From Candidatus Obscuribacterales bacterium (GTDB taxonomy: Bacteria > Cyanobacteriota > Vampirovibrionia > Obscuribacterales > Obscuribacteraceae), in NCBI GenBank assembly GCA_020050685.1, contig JAGVKG010000040.1, forward strand, positions 124,001 through 188,000: a DNA stretch of 64,000 nt, in the 5' to 3' direction. The position numbers and the translations under genes were made by a program. The notes under the pieces are model-generated. The model made no database searches, was not told where the DNA came from, and saw only the letters and a list, made by a program, of their open reading frames with translations. Positions 9,329 to 20,500 of the stretch are shown piece by piece (position 1 is the first letter of the stretch; each line of letters starts with the position of its first letter).

Positions 9329-10708
9329 TTACTTGGTCATTGCCGAGACGAGCGAGAAGTATTTGATGAACATCTTCATGCCGCCAGAGGCTTGTTGCCA
9401 ATCAAAGTTTTCATTGATTGCGTGGTAGCCATGCTCAGGCAAGGAAAGTCCCATGAAAATAATTGGCACCTTCAACTCATCGTGCATGGAAACAACAGCA
9501 CCAATTGACCCGCCTTCGCGATTGAATGCTGGATCTTTGCCGAAAGCAAACTTCATTGATTCAGCTGCGGCTTTGTTGAAAACATTGTCCGGATCGGAAA
9601 AGAATGGACGCAGTGTTCCTTCTTTGATGATTTCAATGTCTGGACATTTTTCTTTGATGAACTTGGTGACACAGGCAAGCACCTTGTCCGGATCTTGGTC
9701 TGGTACAAGGCGCATGCTGATTTTTACTTCGGCATCGTGTGGAACAATGGTTTTGACGCCAGGTCCTTTGTAGCCGCCAACAATGCCGTGCACTTCAAAT
9801 GTTGGTCTGGCCCAAATGCGTTGAACTGCATCTTTTATGTCTTCGGTCCGCAACGAGTGCAGTTCGTGTGCTTTCTTGAAGCCATCGACCGAGAAACCGG
9901 ACTTGAGGAAATTCGCGAGCTCTGCATCTGAGAGCGGTCTTACATCGTCATAAAATCCGGGGATTTTCACTTCGCCTGTACGAGCGTCATAACATTCGGA
10001 AATTACTTGAGCGAGCTCACCAATCGGATTGCGAGCCAAGCCGCCAGTCAATCCTGAGTGAACGTCCTTGACGCCTGTTTTCAATTTGATCATCAAGCCT
10101 TGCAGTCCGCGCAAACCATATTGAATGGCTGGTCTTTCACGAGAAACCCAAATGGTGTCGGAAATAACTACAGAATTGGTGGCCAATTTACTTTTGTGAT
10201 CTTTCAAAAATTGTTCGTAATGTGGCGAGCCAATTTCTTCTTCAAATTCCCAGAAGAATTTGATGTTTACCGGAATGTTTTGCTCTTTGATATATTTGGC
10301 TGCATACATGACAGTCAATGCCGGTCCCTTATCATCCGTGGTACCGCGACCACGATAAGTTCCGTTTTCAATTGTCATTTCAAATGGTTTGGTTTTCCAT
10401 TCTTCCGCGTCGGCTGGTTGAACATCCAAGTGATTGTAGATAGCGACAGTGGGATATTGACTGCCCTGCTCGAGGTGACCGACAACTACTGGGTTTCCCT
10501 TGGTCTTGATGATTTCTGCTTTGGCGCCAATGCTTTCCAAAAATTTGGCTGCAGTTGCTGCTGCCTTTTCAATATCTTTTTTGCACTCAGGATCCATGCT
10601 GACGGTTGGGATATCAACCAATTCTTTTAATTGAGCCTCATAGCTCTTTCTTGAATCAGAAACATATTTGTCAATGTGAGCAATATCTAGATCCACTTGT
10701 GTTTTCAT
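9329..10708 (-). CDS. M20 family metallopeptidase (CNDP-like dipeptidase)
   Basis: A 459-residue cytosolic zinc dipeptidase of the ArgE/DapE/carnosinase family. Metal ligands are visible in order: His in YNHLDVQPA, Asp in GRGTTDDKGP, the Glu-Glu pair in FWEFEEEIGSP, Asp in VISDTIWVS and His near the end in PEHGYHAINENF. The lid/dimerisation domain lies between about residues 200 and 320 (LKTGVKDVHSGLTGG). The specific peptide substrate is unknown. The gene begins 12 bp after the stop of the PpiC-type lipoprotein gene and is the last of the mfd operon. Confidence 0.9.
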   Translation of the reverse strand: MKTQVDLDIAHIDKYVSDSRKSYEAQLKELVDIPTVSMDPECKKDIEKAAATAAKFLESIGAKAEIIKTKGNPVVVGHLEQGSQYPTVAIYNHLDVQPADAEEWKTKPFEMTIENGTYRGRGTTDDKGPALTVMYAAKYIKEQNIPVNIKFFWEFEEEIGSPHYEQFLKDHKSKLATNSVVISDTIWVSRERPAIQYGLRGLQGLMIKLKTGVKDVHSGLTGGLARNPIGELAQVISECYDARTGEVKIPGFYDDVRPLSDAELANFLKSGFSVDGFKKAHELHSLRTEDIKDAVQRIWARPTFEVHGIVGGYKGPGVKTIVPHDAEVKISMRLVPDQDPDKVLACVTKFIKEKCPDIEIIKEGTLRPFFSDPDNVFNKAAAESMKFAFGKDPAFNREGGSIGAVVSMHDELKVPIIFMGLSLPEHGYHAINENFDWQQASGGMKMFIKYFSLVSAMTK

Positions 10709-10720
10709 TACGATTTCCTT

Positions 10721-12208
10721 TTAGTGTTGCACGCTACTAGAAAGACCAGAAACTGAATTATCGGGGGTGGTGGCACCAGGGGCTGTTACGCCGGGAGTCG
10801 GAGTCGCCGATGTGGCAGTACCTGGCAGGGTGCTTGTACCACCAGCCGGTGTGTTTGCTTGTAACAGTGACTGAAATTGTGGTGCCAATGCTATTTTGGT
10901 TTTTTGACGTTGTTCAACCAGCCAGCTTTCCAAAGCGTGCTGCTTCTTGTTTGCCGCAATGTTTTCCTTCAAGAAATTGCGCACTTCATCCAGCGACATT
11001 GTGCCAGCACCTTCATGTGCAGTGACTTTCATGATGTGGAAACCAATTGGTGTCTTAATTACTTTTGGCACCACTTGTCCTGGCTTGAGCGGCCAAACGA
11101 CATCGGCAAAAGCTTTGACTAATTGATCACGCTGCTGGAAGCCCATGTCGCCGCCAGTTTTATTTGCGCGAACGTTCTTGTCGTCCGAATTTTCATTGGC
11201 CAGCTGAGCAAAATTCTTACCATTAAGAGCCAGTGCCAACACTTCGGTTGCCTTGATCTTTTGGGTGTTCATAAAAAGCTGGACTCTTTTCTCCACTTCT
11301 TCTTTGGAAAGACTAGGATTAGCCTTTTTTAGTTGTGTGGCAATGCCTTGCAAACCAGGTTGATCTGATTCGGGAGCAGCAATGATAATTTGCGAAAGAC
11401 GAATGCGCTCTTTGTGTTTGAAAAGCTGTTTGTTCTTGTTATAGGCTTCGCGAATTTCCGCCTGCGTCACATTCGGGCGATAACGTTTTTGGATTTGCTC
11501 CGCCATTGCTTTTGATAATTCATTGTCAACCAAAACGTCTTTGAGCTCATCGGCAGAAAACCCTGTCAATCGTTGCAGCTCTGAGTAGGTGGGCGAATGT
11601 TTGATCTGAATATATTCATTCATGGCTTTCTTGCCATAGCCATGTGCTTCGCCAGCATTACAAAGAATTGTCCGGTTGACCAGGTTGTTCAAAAGATTCT
11701 GGCTGAGCATGGCATCGGCTGCTTTGAGCGCCAAGCGCACATCGTAAACTTGCTGAGCAAATTCACTTTCTGTCAGCTTGCGGTCTTTGAGAAACTTTTG
11801 GAAATCGGCGCCGGCTGATCTTTTGGAAGCGTCCAGTGCTTTGGCCTTTTCGTCTTCCGAAAGAGACATGCCGGCTTTCTTGGCTTCTTCGACAAGTTTG
11901 GTGCGCGTTTCTTGGTTTTGATCAATGGCGCTGAGGATTTGAATTTCTTGTAGCTTGAAAAAGCGTTTGTAGTCTCCCACCGTGATTGGCGTGCCACCAA
12001 TCGTGCAAATAGTTGTATCGTTTGGATAATCGTTTAAGTTAACAACCTTGTGGGCGTTATCTTCTTTGCCTGTGGTTTGCCCGGCGGAATTTGTCGGAGT
12101 TTCCTTGGATTCTGACTTCTTCGTATCAGGTGCTTGGGAACAAGCAGTCACCAGCCCAAGTGATAGGGCAAGACCAATGGAAAGAAATAAAGAGAGGTTG
12201 TTTTTCAT
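10721..12208 (-). CDS. PpiC/SurA-like peptidyl-prolyl isomerase lipoprotein
   Basis: A 495-residue exported foldase. The signal peptide ends in a lipobox LVTAC with the lipidated cysteine at residue 23, so it should be membrane-anchored and face the periplasm. A SurA-type N-terminal helical domain (about 60-250) precedes a parvulin rotamase domain from about 270 (IRLSQIIIAAP to KTPIGFHIMKV). The C-terminal 45 residues are Pro/Thr/Gly/Ala-rich and probably disordered. The presumed role is folding of outer membrane or exported proteins. It lies 25 bp after mfd and 12 bp before the M20 peptidase on the minus strand, so the three are likely cotranscribed. Confidence 0.88.
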   Translation of the reverse strand: MKNNLSLFLSIGLALSLGLVTACSQAPDTKKSESKETPTNSAGQTTGKEDNAHKVVNLNDYPNDTTICTIGGTPITVGDYKRFFKLQEIQILSAIDQNQETRTKLVEEAKKAGMSLSEDEKAKALDASKRSAGADFQKFLKDRKLTESEFAQQVYDVRLALKAADAMLSQNLLNNLVNRTILCNAGEAHGYGKKAMNEYIQIKHSPTYSELQRLTGFSADELKDVLVDNELSKAMAEQIQKRYRPNVTQAEIREAYNKNKQLFKHKERIRLSQIIIAAPESDQPGLQGIATQLKKANPSLSKEEVEKRVQLFMNTQKIKATEVLALALNGKNFAQLANENSDDKNVRANKTGGDMGFQQRDQLVKAFADVVWPLKPGQVVPKVIKTPIGFHIMKVTAHEGAGTMSLDEVRNFLKENIAANKKQHALESWLVEQRQKTKIALAPQFQSLLQANTPAGGTSTLPGTATSATPTPGVTAPGATTPDNSVSGLSSSVQH

Positions 12209-12233
12209 TAAGCCAAATTCCTAAAAAGATTCC

Positions 12234-15200
12234 CTATTTAAGTGTCCCCGAATTAGCAACCATAGCACTTAACAGATCTTCTAGCAAACTCAGCTGCTCT
12301 TGTGGATTTAGCTCTTGTGCTTTTACCAAAATATACGGAGTATTGCCATGGCCACCCGGTGCGCCTGGTTTATATGTAGTACGCATTGCCAAATGTTTGG
12401 GCAGGCGTGCTTGAATTGGCAGCCATGTTTGCAACCGGAAGTCAACGGATAAGCGTATGCCGACTGGTTCTGGTTTGACTGCAGAAACTTGAGCCTTCTG
12501 GGCGATTAACCTCAGCCTGACCACGCTGACCAATTGCTCGACTTCTTGTGGCAATACGCCAAAGCGATCGCGCCATTCGCCGGTCAAGACCACCAGTTCA
12601 CCTTCTGACTTAACATCTGCTAAGCGTTTGTATTCAATAATTCTTTGTTGCTCGTCGGCAACATACGTTTCTGGAATGAAGGCTGTGATGTTGATATCGA
12701 CTTGGGTTTCGACCAGTGCGGCAGTCGTGTCGCCCTTGAGTTCAGCGACGGATTCTTCCAGAAGCTGGCAATAAAGATCGAAGCCGACAGCAATCATGTG
12801 ACCATGTTGCTCTTGGCCTAAGACATTACCAACGCCGCGAATTTCCATATCGCGTAAAGCAATTTGATAGCCAGAGCCTAAATGCGTGAAATCGCGAATT
12901 GCCTTCAAACGACCTTGGGCAGTTTCGCTCAAGACTTTATTGCCGCGATAGAGACAATATGCGTAAGCTTGCAAGTCGGATCGGCCGACACGACCACGCA
13001 ACTGATACATTTGCGCCAAGCCGAGCTTGTCAGCTTCATCGATAATAATTGTATTGACTGAAGGAATATCCAATCCGGATTCGATAATGGTTGTGCATAC
13101 CAAAATATCGGATTGGTGAGAAAGAAATTCCAGCATCACGCCTTCCAGTGCACGCTCGTCCATTTGTCCGTGACCGATGGAAATGCGCGCTTCCGGCACC
13201 AACTCTTTCAATTCAAATGCGACGTTATCAATTGATTCTACGCGGTTATGCACAAAGTAAATTTGTCCGCCGCGTTCCAGTTCGTGCAGAATGGCGGTGC
13301 GCACAAGAGCCGGTTTGTATTCGCCGACAAAAGTTTTGATTGGGGCGCGATTGACAGGTGGCGTGTTGATCAACGACATGTCGCGGGCGCCGGAGAGTGA
13401 AAGATATAATGTACGGGGAATTGGTGTGGCGGACATGGTCAAAACATCAACCATGACTCGCAGTTGTTTGAGCTTTTCTTTGTTGGCTACACCAAAACGT
13501 TGTTCTTCGTCGATCACCACAAGTCCAAGGTCTTTAAAGGCAATATCCTTTTGCAGAAGTCTATGTGTGCCGACTACGACATCGCATTCACCAACTGCCA
13601 GACGTTGACAAACATCCTTTTGTTCGCGGGCTGTGCGGAAACGGCTGAGCAAGCCAACTCTAATTGGATATGGTGCGAAACGATTTGATAATGTATTGAA
13701 ATGTTGTTGGGCCAAAATTGTGGTTGGCACCAAAATCGCCGCTTGCTTGCCTGCCATCACCGATTTGAAAATGGCGCGGATAGCAACTTCGGTTTTACCA
13801 AATCCGACGTCTCCGCAAATCAGGCGATCCATAGGTTTCGTTGATTCCATATCTTTTTTGGCATCAACAATTGCTTGCCACTGATCCGGTGTTTCATCAT
13901 AGGGAAAGGCTTCTTCCATCTCGAATTGCCATGGCGTATCCGGTGCACAAGCAAAACCTTCTTGCTTGGCGCGCATGGCGTACAAATTCACCAAGTCCTC
14001 GGCAATTTGTTTGGTTGATCGCTTAACTCTGCGCTTGGTTGATTCCCACTCGGCACCACCCATGCGCGAAAGTCTCGGCGCAACACCACCAGCACCGCGA
14101 TAACGGCTGAGGAGATTGATTTGATCAACTGGCACATAAAGTCTGTCGTCACCGGAATATTGAATCGTCAAATATTCACGTTCTTGCTTGTCGACCTTGA
14201 CGCGCTCTGTGCCTAGGAACTGACCGATACCTTGTTTGACGTGAACCACAAAATCGCCAACTTGCAAATCGGAAAGCGACCACAAGCGTTCATATGGTTT
14301 GTCTGAAGCTGGGCGACGATAAGCAGACGGTTTGCGTTTTAAGCCAAATAATTCTGCATCGGTAATCGAAACGAGTTTTACATCTTCCAGGCGAAAGCCG
14401 GTAACGAATCCTTGCCGACAAACCCAAATTTCATTTTGGTCGTGCTTGTAAGTTGCGCCACCAGGTTCATTTTTTTGTTCAACTTCTTGAACAAGATTTG
14501 TCAGCGTGCTTTGTTCGTCCAAGCTGCCTGAATGCGCCAGTGTAATTTCGGCCGCTTCTTGTGCCAGCGGTACATATTTAGCTGGGCAATCCCATTCTTT
14601 TAGTAAGCCGATAATGCGTTGGGCTTGTTCGGTTGTGACAACCACTTTGTAGCCATGATTGCGCCATTCGCGCGCTCTTTCGACAAACTGTGGCATTTGA
14701 TTGTTGAAGCGCTCAATTGCATGGCAATCAAATTGAATCGCACTTGCATCGGTACCGCCTTCTTCGTCAAAGGTTGGCATATGAGCCAGAAATGCTCTTT
14801 GCCGCTCTTTCAAATTATTCATTACTTCTTGAGCGCTGGCATGCAAGGGACGCGGCAAGGGCAAAAGCCGACCAGATGAAAGCCCTTCTTCTTGCGTAGC
14901 ATCAAATTTTTCTTGTGCTGTTTCGAGCACCGAGACAATGCTTTCCCACTCGTCAATAAAAATGAGCGAGTCTTCCGGCATGTAATCACAAATGGTGGCA
15001 AATTGTGGATTGAAATAAGGCGCGTAATATTCCGCCGATTCCGGATATCCGCCCTGGCTAAGCTGCGGCAAATCGCTGTCGATAACAGAGCGTAAAGTTT
15101 CACTGGCTTCTGTCGACATTTTTGTTGCCGCATCTTCGACGATAGCTTCTATTTGTCTGGCCGCGTTTTCCGCTTCGTCAAGCACGACCCAAAAGCGTGG

Positions 15201-15905
15201 CGCTACAGTTACTTCGGCAATTTCTTCGCGCGAGCGCTGGCTGTCGATATTGAATATGCGAATTGATTCAATTTCATCACCAAACAATTCAATACGCACG
15301 GGCGGTCCGCAAGAGCTGAAGATATCCGTGATATCGCCGCGAATACTAAATTCACCACGCAAAGAAACAATGCTCTCGCGGCTGTAACCAAGTTTAGCTA
15401 ATGTTCTGCCCAGTTCCTCCGTGTTGATCGTTTGCCCGACTTTGAGATGGAGAGTGAACTTTTCAATCGACTCTTTGTCGAGCACTCGTTGCATTAAGGC
15501 TTTAGCCGGCAAAACAATGCAAGCACGTTCGTCGGATTTATTTGCCAAATTGTTTGCCAGTTTTTGAATCACCTCCATCTGATTGGCAATTGTGTCCTGC
15601 GAATGCAAGACCTGCTCATAAGGTGAAACTTCCGAGGCAGGATAAAAATAAATTGGCGCGCGCGATAAATTGGAAAGTTCTTGATAGTAGCCGGCGGCTT
15701 GGTGATTGTCGGAAGTGACCAGGAAAAGTGGTCGTTTGACATCAGACAAAAGCATGGCCAAAATAAACGACTTTGCCGAGTCAGATAATCCGACAACGGA
15801 TGTGTCGGCTTGTTGGGCACGAGCAGTCCTAGTCAACAGGCGGGCGTATTGCGCGCAATGTTGAATTCTTTGCTGGAGGGCGAGAGACAGTTGGTTGTCG
15901 TGCAC
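12234..15905 (-). CDS. mfd: Transcription-repair coupling factor
   Basis: Mfd (1223 residues) displaces RNA polymerase stalled at lesions and recruits UvrA. The N-terminal UvrB-homology region (about 40-350) is followed by the RNA polymerase interaction domain, CarD-like, around FVVHVKQGIGQFLG. The superfamily 2 translocase comes next, with Walker A GDVGFGKTEVA near residue 700 and DEEQ near 795, and the later motif GRVGRSDLQAYAY. The TRCF C-terminal domain is intact and the length is typical. ATG 15905 is the natural start. The first gene of a minus-strand operon with the PpiC lipoprotein and M20 peptidase. Confidence 0.97.
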   Translation of the reverse strand: MHDNQLSLALQQRIQHCAQYARLLTRTARAQQADTSVVGLSDSAKSFILAMLLSDVKRPLFLVTSDNHQAAGYYQELSNLSRAPIYFYPASEVSPYEQVLHSQDTIANQMEVIQKLANNLANKSDERACIVLPAKALMQRVLDKESIEKFTLHLKVGQTINTEELGRTLAKLGYSRESIVSLRGEFSIRGDITDIFSSCGPPVRIELFGDEIESIRIFNIDSQRSREEIAEVTVAPRFWVVLDEAENAARQIEAIVEDAATKMSTEASETLRSVIDSDLPQLSQGGYPESAEYYAPYFNPQFATICDYMPEDSLIFIDEWESIVSVLETAQEKFDATQEEGLSSGRLLPLPRPLHASAQEVMNNLKERQRAFLAHMPTFDEEGGTDASAIQFDCHAIERFNNQMPQFVERAREWRNHGYKVVVTTEQAQRIIGLLKEWDCPAKYVPLAQEAAEITLAHSGSLDEQSTLTNLVQEVEQKNEPGGATYKHDQNEIWVCRQGFVTGFRLEDVKLVSITDAELFGLKRKPSAYRRPASDKPYERLWSLSDLQVGDFVVHVKQGIGQFLGTERVKVDKQEREYLTIQYSGDDRLYVPVDQINLLSRYRGAGGVAPRLSRMGGAEWESTKRRVKRSTKQIAEDLVNLYAMRAKQEGFACAPDTPWQFEMEEAFPYDETPDQWQAIVDAKKDMESTKPMDRLICGDVGFGKTEVAIRAIFKSVMAGKQAAILVPTTILAQQHFNTLSNRFAPYPIRVGLLSRFRTAREQKDVCQRLAVGECDVVVGTHRLLQKDIAFKDLGLVVIDEEQRFGVANKEKLKQLRVMVDVLTMSATPIPRTLYLSLSGARDMSLINTPPVNRAPIKTFVGEYKPALVRTAILHELERGGQIYFVHNRVESIDNVAFELKELVPEARISIGHGQMDERALEGVMLEFLSHQSDILVCTTIIESGLDIPSVNTIIIDEADKLGLAQMYQLRGRVGRSDLQAYAYCLYRGNKVLSETAQGRLKAIRDFTHLGSGYQIALRDMEIRGVGNVLGQEQHGHMIAVGFDLYCQLLEESVAELKGDTTAALVETQVDINITAFIPETYVADEQQRIIEYKRLADVKSEGELVVLTGEWRDRFGVLPQEVEQLVSVVRLRLIAQKAQVSAVKPEPVGIRLSVDFRLQTWLPIQARLPKHLAMRTTYKPGAPGGHGNTPYILVKAQELNPQEQLSLLEDLLSAMVANSGTLK

Positions 15906-16128
15906 GAATTAGGTTGCCTGTTTGAGCATTGATGTGACTCTTGCAAAAGAGAGATGACCTCGGACGGCCAATAAAAGCCCTCCCGATTTGCATCGAGCCC
16001 CACCCCTGTTGGTTTGTTGCCCCAGCTCAAAACTGGGGATCTATATATCCTAGCATAGTGACAGTTCATTTTGTCCTGGTACCATTGCCTTATGGTTTTT
16101 AGGCTCGGTTTTACTTGAGACGGTTGCC
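15906..16128. promoter_or_regulatory. Divergent intergenic region between mfd and a TPR gene
   Basis: Must hold the promoters for both directions. The only clear structure is a hairpin at 16020-16038, CCCCAG and CTGGGG around a CTCAAAA loop, followed by an AT-rich stretch (CTATATATCC). I cannot assign a promoter to either gene with confidence. Confidence 0.4.
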
Positions 16129-17529
16129 ATGAGTACGCAAAAATTGAAGGACAATTCATCTAAATACATCTTGGGTTGGTCGGGGGTAGGCAGGTTCTGG
16201 TCGGACAGATTCCTGATTCTTTCTTGTTCGCTTAGCTTGTGCCTGCCATTGACTATGATGACGACCTTCGCGCGTGACTATGCGCCGGCTGTTGTTTTTC
16301 ATTTGAATCGTGGCGATGAGTTGATGGCTCAAGGGAAATTATCTGAAGCCAGACAAGAGTTTAGTGAGGCTTGCAAAATCGACGAGCATTGCACGGAGGC
16401 AATTAACGATATTGGTTATTGCTATTTGCAGGAAGGCTCGCTGGACAACGCGGCATCTTACTTTGGTCGGGCGCTGACTCTCGAGCCTGCTTATATGCCG
16501 GCTCTGAATAACATGGGCTCGGTTGCCTACCGTCAGCACAAATATGCGGATGCGATTGCTTACTACAAGAAGGCACTTAGCCAAGCGAAAAACGAAGATC
16601 CGGAAATTCACACGAATTTGGCCAATGTCTTGCGCGATTCGGGCAAATTCGATCAAGCAATCGATCATTACCGCCAGGCAATCAAACAAAAACCTGATTA
16701 TGCAAATGCGTACAACAATTTGGGTATGACTTTGTATTTGATTGGCAGATTGCCGGACGCATTGGTGGAAGTCACTAAAGCTACTAATTTGCGTGAGGAT
16801 TATGCGGAAGCTTATTACAATCAAGGTTTGATTTACAAAAAAATGGGTCGCAACAAAGAAGCGATAAGAGCTTGTCAGTTGTCGCTCAAATACGAAACCA
16901 ATCCTGTCTATCAAGATGATACGCGCAAACTTATTGCTCAATTGTCTGCTGCATCTCCGGAGTCTGATCATATTGCCGCAGGAATGATCTTTCTTGCCAA
17001 ACAAAAGTGGTCGCAAGCTGAACAGGAATTTCGCCAAGCAGTGAATGGCGGAGCTGGGGCTGATGCAATTGCTTGGAACAATCTTGGTTTGTCGCTGGCA
17101 AAACAATCAAAGTATGAGCAAGCAATTTCTGCTTACAAAAAAGCATTGTCGCTCAAACCACAGTTTGCTCAGGCGCATTACAATCTTGGTCAATCATTGC
17201 GCGTGATTGGTGATTTGCCTTCTGCAAAGAATGCTTTTAAGGCAGCAATATCTGACAGTGCAGGTAAACATGCACTGGCTCACAATGCGTTGGGAATAGT
17301 CTTGAGACAAGAAGGTGATTTGTCTGGTGCTTTATATGAATACAATCTGGCAATTGATTTCTCGCACGATTCATTGCCAGTGGCGCACTTCAATTCGGCA
17401 ATGGCATTGGAAAGTCTGAATCGATCGCGCGAAGCCGTGAATCAATACAAACTCTATCTAGCCAAAGCACCACACGGCCTGAACGTAAACGAAGCACGCC
17501 TAAGGCTGAAGCTCCTCGTCGGTAACTAG
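16129..17529 (+). CDS. Exported TPR-repeat protein
   Basis: A 466-residue protein with a hydrophobic segment near residues 28-45 (FLILSCSLSLCLPLTMM) that looks like a signal peptide or anchor with a long N-region. It is followed by about 11-12 tetratricopeptide repeats of 34 residues (for example YAEAYYNQGLIYKKMGRNKEA and FAQAHYNLGQSLRVIGDLPSA by composition). A break around residues 260-290 separates two TPR blocks. TPR solenoids bind protein partners, and none is indicated. The gene converges with the 1801-residue beta-helical protein with only 6 bp between stops, so a partnership is possible but speculative. Confidence 0.85.
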   Translation: MSTQKLKDNSSKYILGWSGVGRFWSDRFLILSCSLSLCLPLTMMTTFARDYAPAVVFHLNRGDELMAQGKLSEARQEFSEACKIDEHCTEAINDIGYCYLQEGSLDNAASYFGRALTLEPAYMPALNNMGSVAYRQHKYADAIAYYKKALSQAKNEDPEIHTNLANVLRDSGKFDQAIDHYRQAIKQKPDYANAYNNLGMTLYLIGRLPDALVEVTKATNLREDYAEAYYNQGLIYKKMGRNKEAIRACQLSLKYETNPVYQDDTRKLIAQLSAASPESDHIAAGMIFLAKQKWSQAEQEFRQAVNGGAGADAIAWNNLGLSLAKQSKYEQAISAYKKALSLKPQFAQAHYNLGQSLRVIGDLPSAKNAFKAAISDSAGKHALAHNALGIVLRQEGDLSGALYEYNLAIDFSHDSLPVAHFNSAMALESLNRSREAVNQYKLYLAKAPHGLNVNEARLRLKLLVGN

Positions 17530-17535
17530 AGTTCG

Positions 17536-20500
17536 TTATTGTGTGTTTTGTGAGAGCAGGTCTTCTTGCGATTCTTCGAAGCATGCGCCGGTGTCGACTA
17601 TTTGATCTTCTTCCGATGGTTGGGTTTGTGTTTGATCAAAAGAAATTGGACAAGCAGTTGTAAAAGTAGCGCTATCGAGTGTCACATTTCCGGCTCCAAC
17701 TTGTTCGACAAAAACAACTCCGTTGAATGTACTGACCGTCGTGTTTCCATTAGTGTTTAACAAGGTGATGCCAGCGTTGACAAATACGCTGCCTTTGACA
17801 TTTCCTCCAGGAAGAGTATTTACCGTCACACCTGCTGGGACATTTATTGTGGGCGGTGCTGGTCTCGTCTTCACGAGATTAGCAATAGTGCTTGTCGTGG
17901 TGCCGGCAGCAACCTCAATTCCGCCACCACCCTTTGGTCCGGAAACTGCATAAAACGTATTGCCACTTCCGAGACCGGCATCGCCACCAAGAACATCGCC
18001 TAGCGCCAAAATGCTGATGTTTCCTCCTTGTGCGGCATAAATGCTGTTGTTTCCGAGATCGATATTATTGGCAGTTGATACCAAAGAGACATCGCCACCA
18101 AACGAATCGAGCATGCTGTCGCCGGCAACTGTAAGAAGGTTAGTGGCTCTAAGCGTCAACTTGCCGGCCAGAACAACAGCCGTCTTCGGTAGCGGTGCGT
18201 CAGCGGTCAATCTTACTGTCGGATTTAGTGTACCGGCTCTCGCCATGCCGCTAAAGGTGAGGGCATTACCGGAAGTCAAAGTTATATTAGTTCCGGCAAC
18301 TAGATCATTTGTCGAGTTCAATGTTAATTGGGTACCGCTATTCATGATAATCGCACCAATTTGCGAACTCATGTCGATCGCACTGCCGGTAATGCTCGAC
18401 AGTGATGAAACGTTTACATCCTTTTGCGCAAATACAAACAATCCATTTCCGAGAGAAAGGGCGCCTTGGCTGGCTAATGTAAGGCCGGCTGCAGTTGCTA
18501 TATCTGCATTGAATCCAACAAAGAGCATTGCTGGTGCCACCATTGTGATTTGTCCATTGGCAATTATTTGCGCATTGTTGTCGATAAAAATGTCATCGGC
18601 GGAATTTATTGAGACCGTACCTGTTGCTTGTACCTTGCGAATGCTAGAAGTACCGTCGAAGTGTGGTGCTAATGATGTTACTTTGGTGATTGCATTGCCG
18701 GTGCCAACTGCTACGTTGCCACCGAAAAATTCCAAGGCAACATTATTGAAGGAGGCATTGGCTCCGGTCGGTGTCTTGACTGTAATTGTTCCAGCCAAAG
18801 CATTTTCCGGCCCGGTACGGAAGCGAACGACGCCGGGACCGTTAAGGCTTGATCCGTTGTTCATTATCAAAGTGAGATTACCTTTGGCATTCTCGTTGAT
18901 AAAATTCATGCCCTCAAAAGATGCAATTGAGCCGCCGTTGGTTATGGTAGCTGAGCTGGTATTAAATAGAAATGTCAAAGGCACTTCGTCTGGTCCGTTG
19001 ATTTGACCACCAGGCATTACCGTTAGTGGTGTTGAACCTAAATTGATTTGTGCTGTTTTTGGATCTCCACCGACATCGAGATTGACGAATGACAATGATC
19101 CCCAAACCAGCATCGGGGTCTTTAGGGTCATGGCTACGGTCGCGTTGGGAGCATCATCGGCAACCAGCACATTTATTTGGAAGCTGCCTTCTTGCCCGGC
19201 AATTGCAGTTTTCAAATCGAAAGCAGTAAATTGGCCAGGCAACTCATAGGCAGGAACGTTCATAAGATTTGTGCCACCACCAATTTTTTGATCGGAAACC
19301 GCACCTACACCTGTTAAACCGATGGTCTGTGCGCCAATGTCAGAGTCGCGAGAAACTTGGAATAGCGCGAGTGCTTGTCCGACAGTGACAAGTTGGCGTC
19401 CTTGTAAGGGATCATTGTTTTTCGCTGCGAATATTGTCAGGTCGTTGCCGTCCTGATCAATCGTGCGACTTGCATGCAAGGCGCTGACAAATATTGTGCC
19501 CTCTGTCTCGATATCATTGTAAACAATGCTTGGATCAATTCTATCTGGCCCAGCAACAATTGCACCTGCAGTACCATTAGCGCTGGCATTTCCGACTTGG
19601 AACATAGCACCAGGTAAAGCGACAATCTTTTGAGTTGCTAAAGCGGGAGTGAAATCTGATGTAAATGGTTGAGTGCCAAATGTTTCGATGTGGACAGAAC
19701 CACTGGCAACGCCATTGTTTCCACCGGTCGTGATGATACTGCCGGATTTGTTACCCCGTACTTGCAGAGCGCCGGTTCTAAAGTCAACGTCGCCACCAGC
19801 GCCAGCTGTCTTTGTTGTAGGACTGGCAGTAGCGCCACCACGTGCATCGACAATGCCGCTAATATCAATTCCACCAATGCGATCAGCAATTGGTGTAGTA
19901 CCAAAATCATTTTCGCTGGTTTCAATCGTTACGTTGCCTGCATCTCCACCGTTGCCGGCGAAGAAAGTCTTGCCTTTGGCGTAACCACCGCGCGTAATAA
20001 TATCGCCCATTATCTGGACATGTTCGAAGCTGTTTCCGCCAATGTTTACATCACCGCCATTGCCGGCATCGCCAAAGCCCCAATCTGAGGCACTGGTATT
20101 GATGGTACCGCGAAGCATCCATCTATTAGCAAGTCTCCTATTAGGGCTGGTGCCGGCAGTGAAAATCGTGACATCTCCACCATTGCGGCCGGAAGTATTG
20201 ATACCACCAACGTTGCCTGAACCATTCAAAGTAATTATTACGATACCGCCGTTACCGCCGCCAATACCATGCGTATCCAATACTCCATTGACAAACAAGG
20301 ATGAAGGACCGGTAGTAGGACCGCCCATGCCAAAAATACTAATTGATCCGGCTTGGGCATCAGCTGCTGTAAGAATGCCACCATAAACATCTATTGGTCC
20401 ATTAGACTGTAATAAGACGTCTCCTCCGTCCGAGGGAATAGTTTGGTTCAAACTTTGAGAAGTATTGATTTTAAGGGTGCCGATGCCTCTGGGAGCAGTA

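Noticed and set aside
9123-9401. 92-codon minus-strand frame over the 21-bp repeat
   Set aside because: The repeat length is a multiple of three, so a frame stays open by chance; no ribosome binding site and overlaps the M20 gene.
16339-17106. 255-codon minus-strand frame within the TPR gene
   Set aside because: Antisense to clear TPR repeats; Ile/Cys/Phe-rich composition typical of a shadow.
18041-19006. 321-codon plus-strand open frame in the same gene
   Set aside because: Same reason as above: shadow of a repetitive gene on the other strand.
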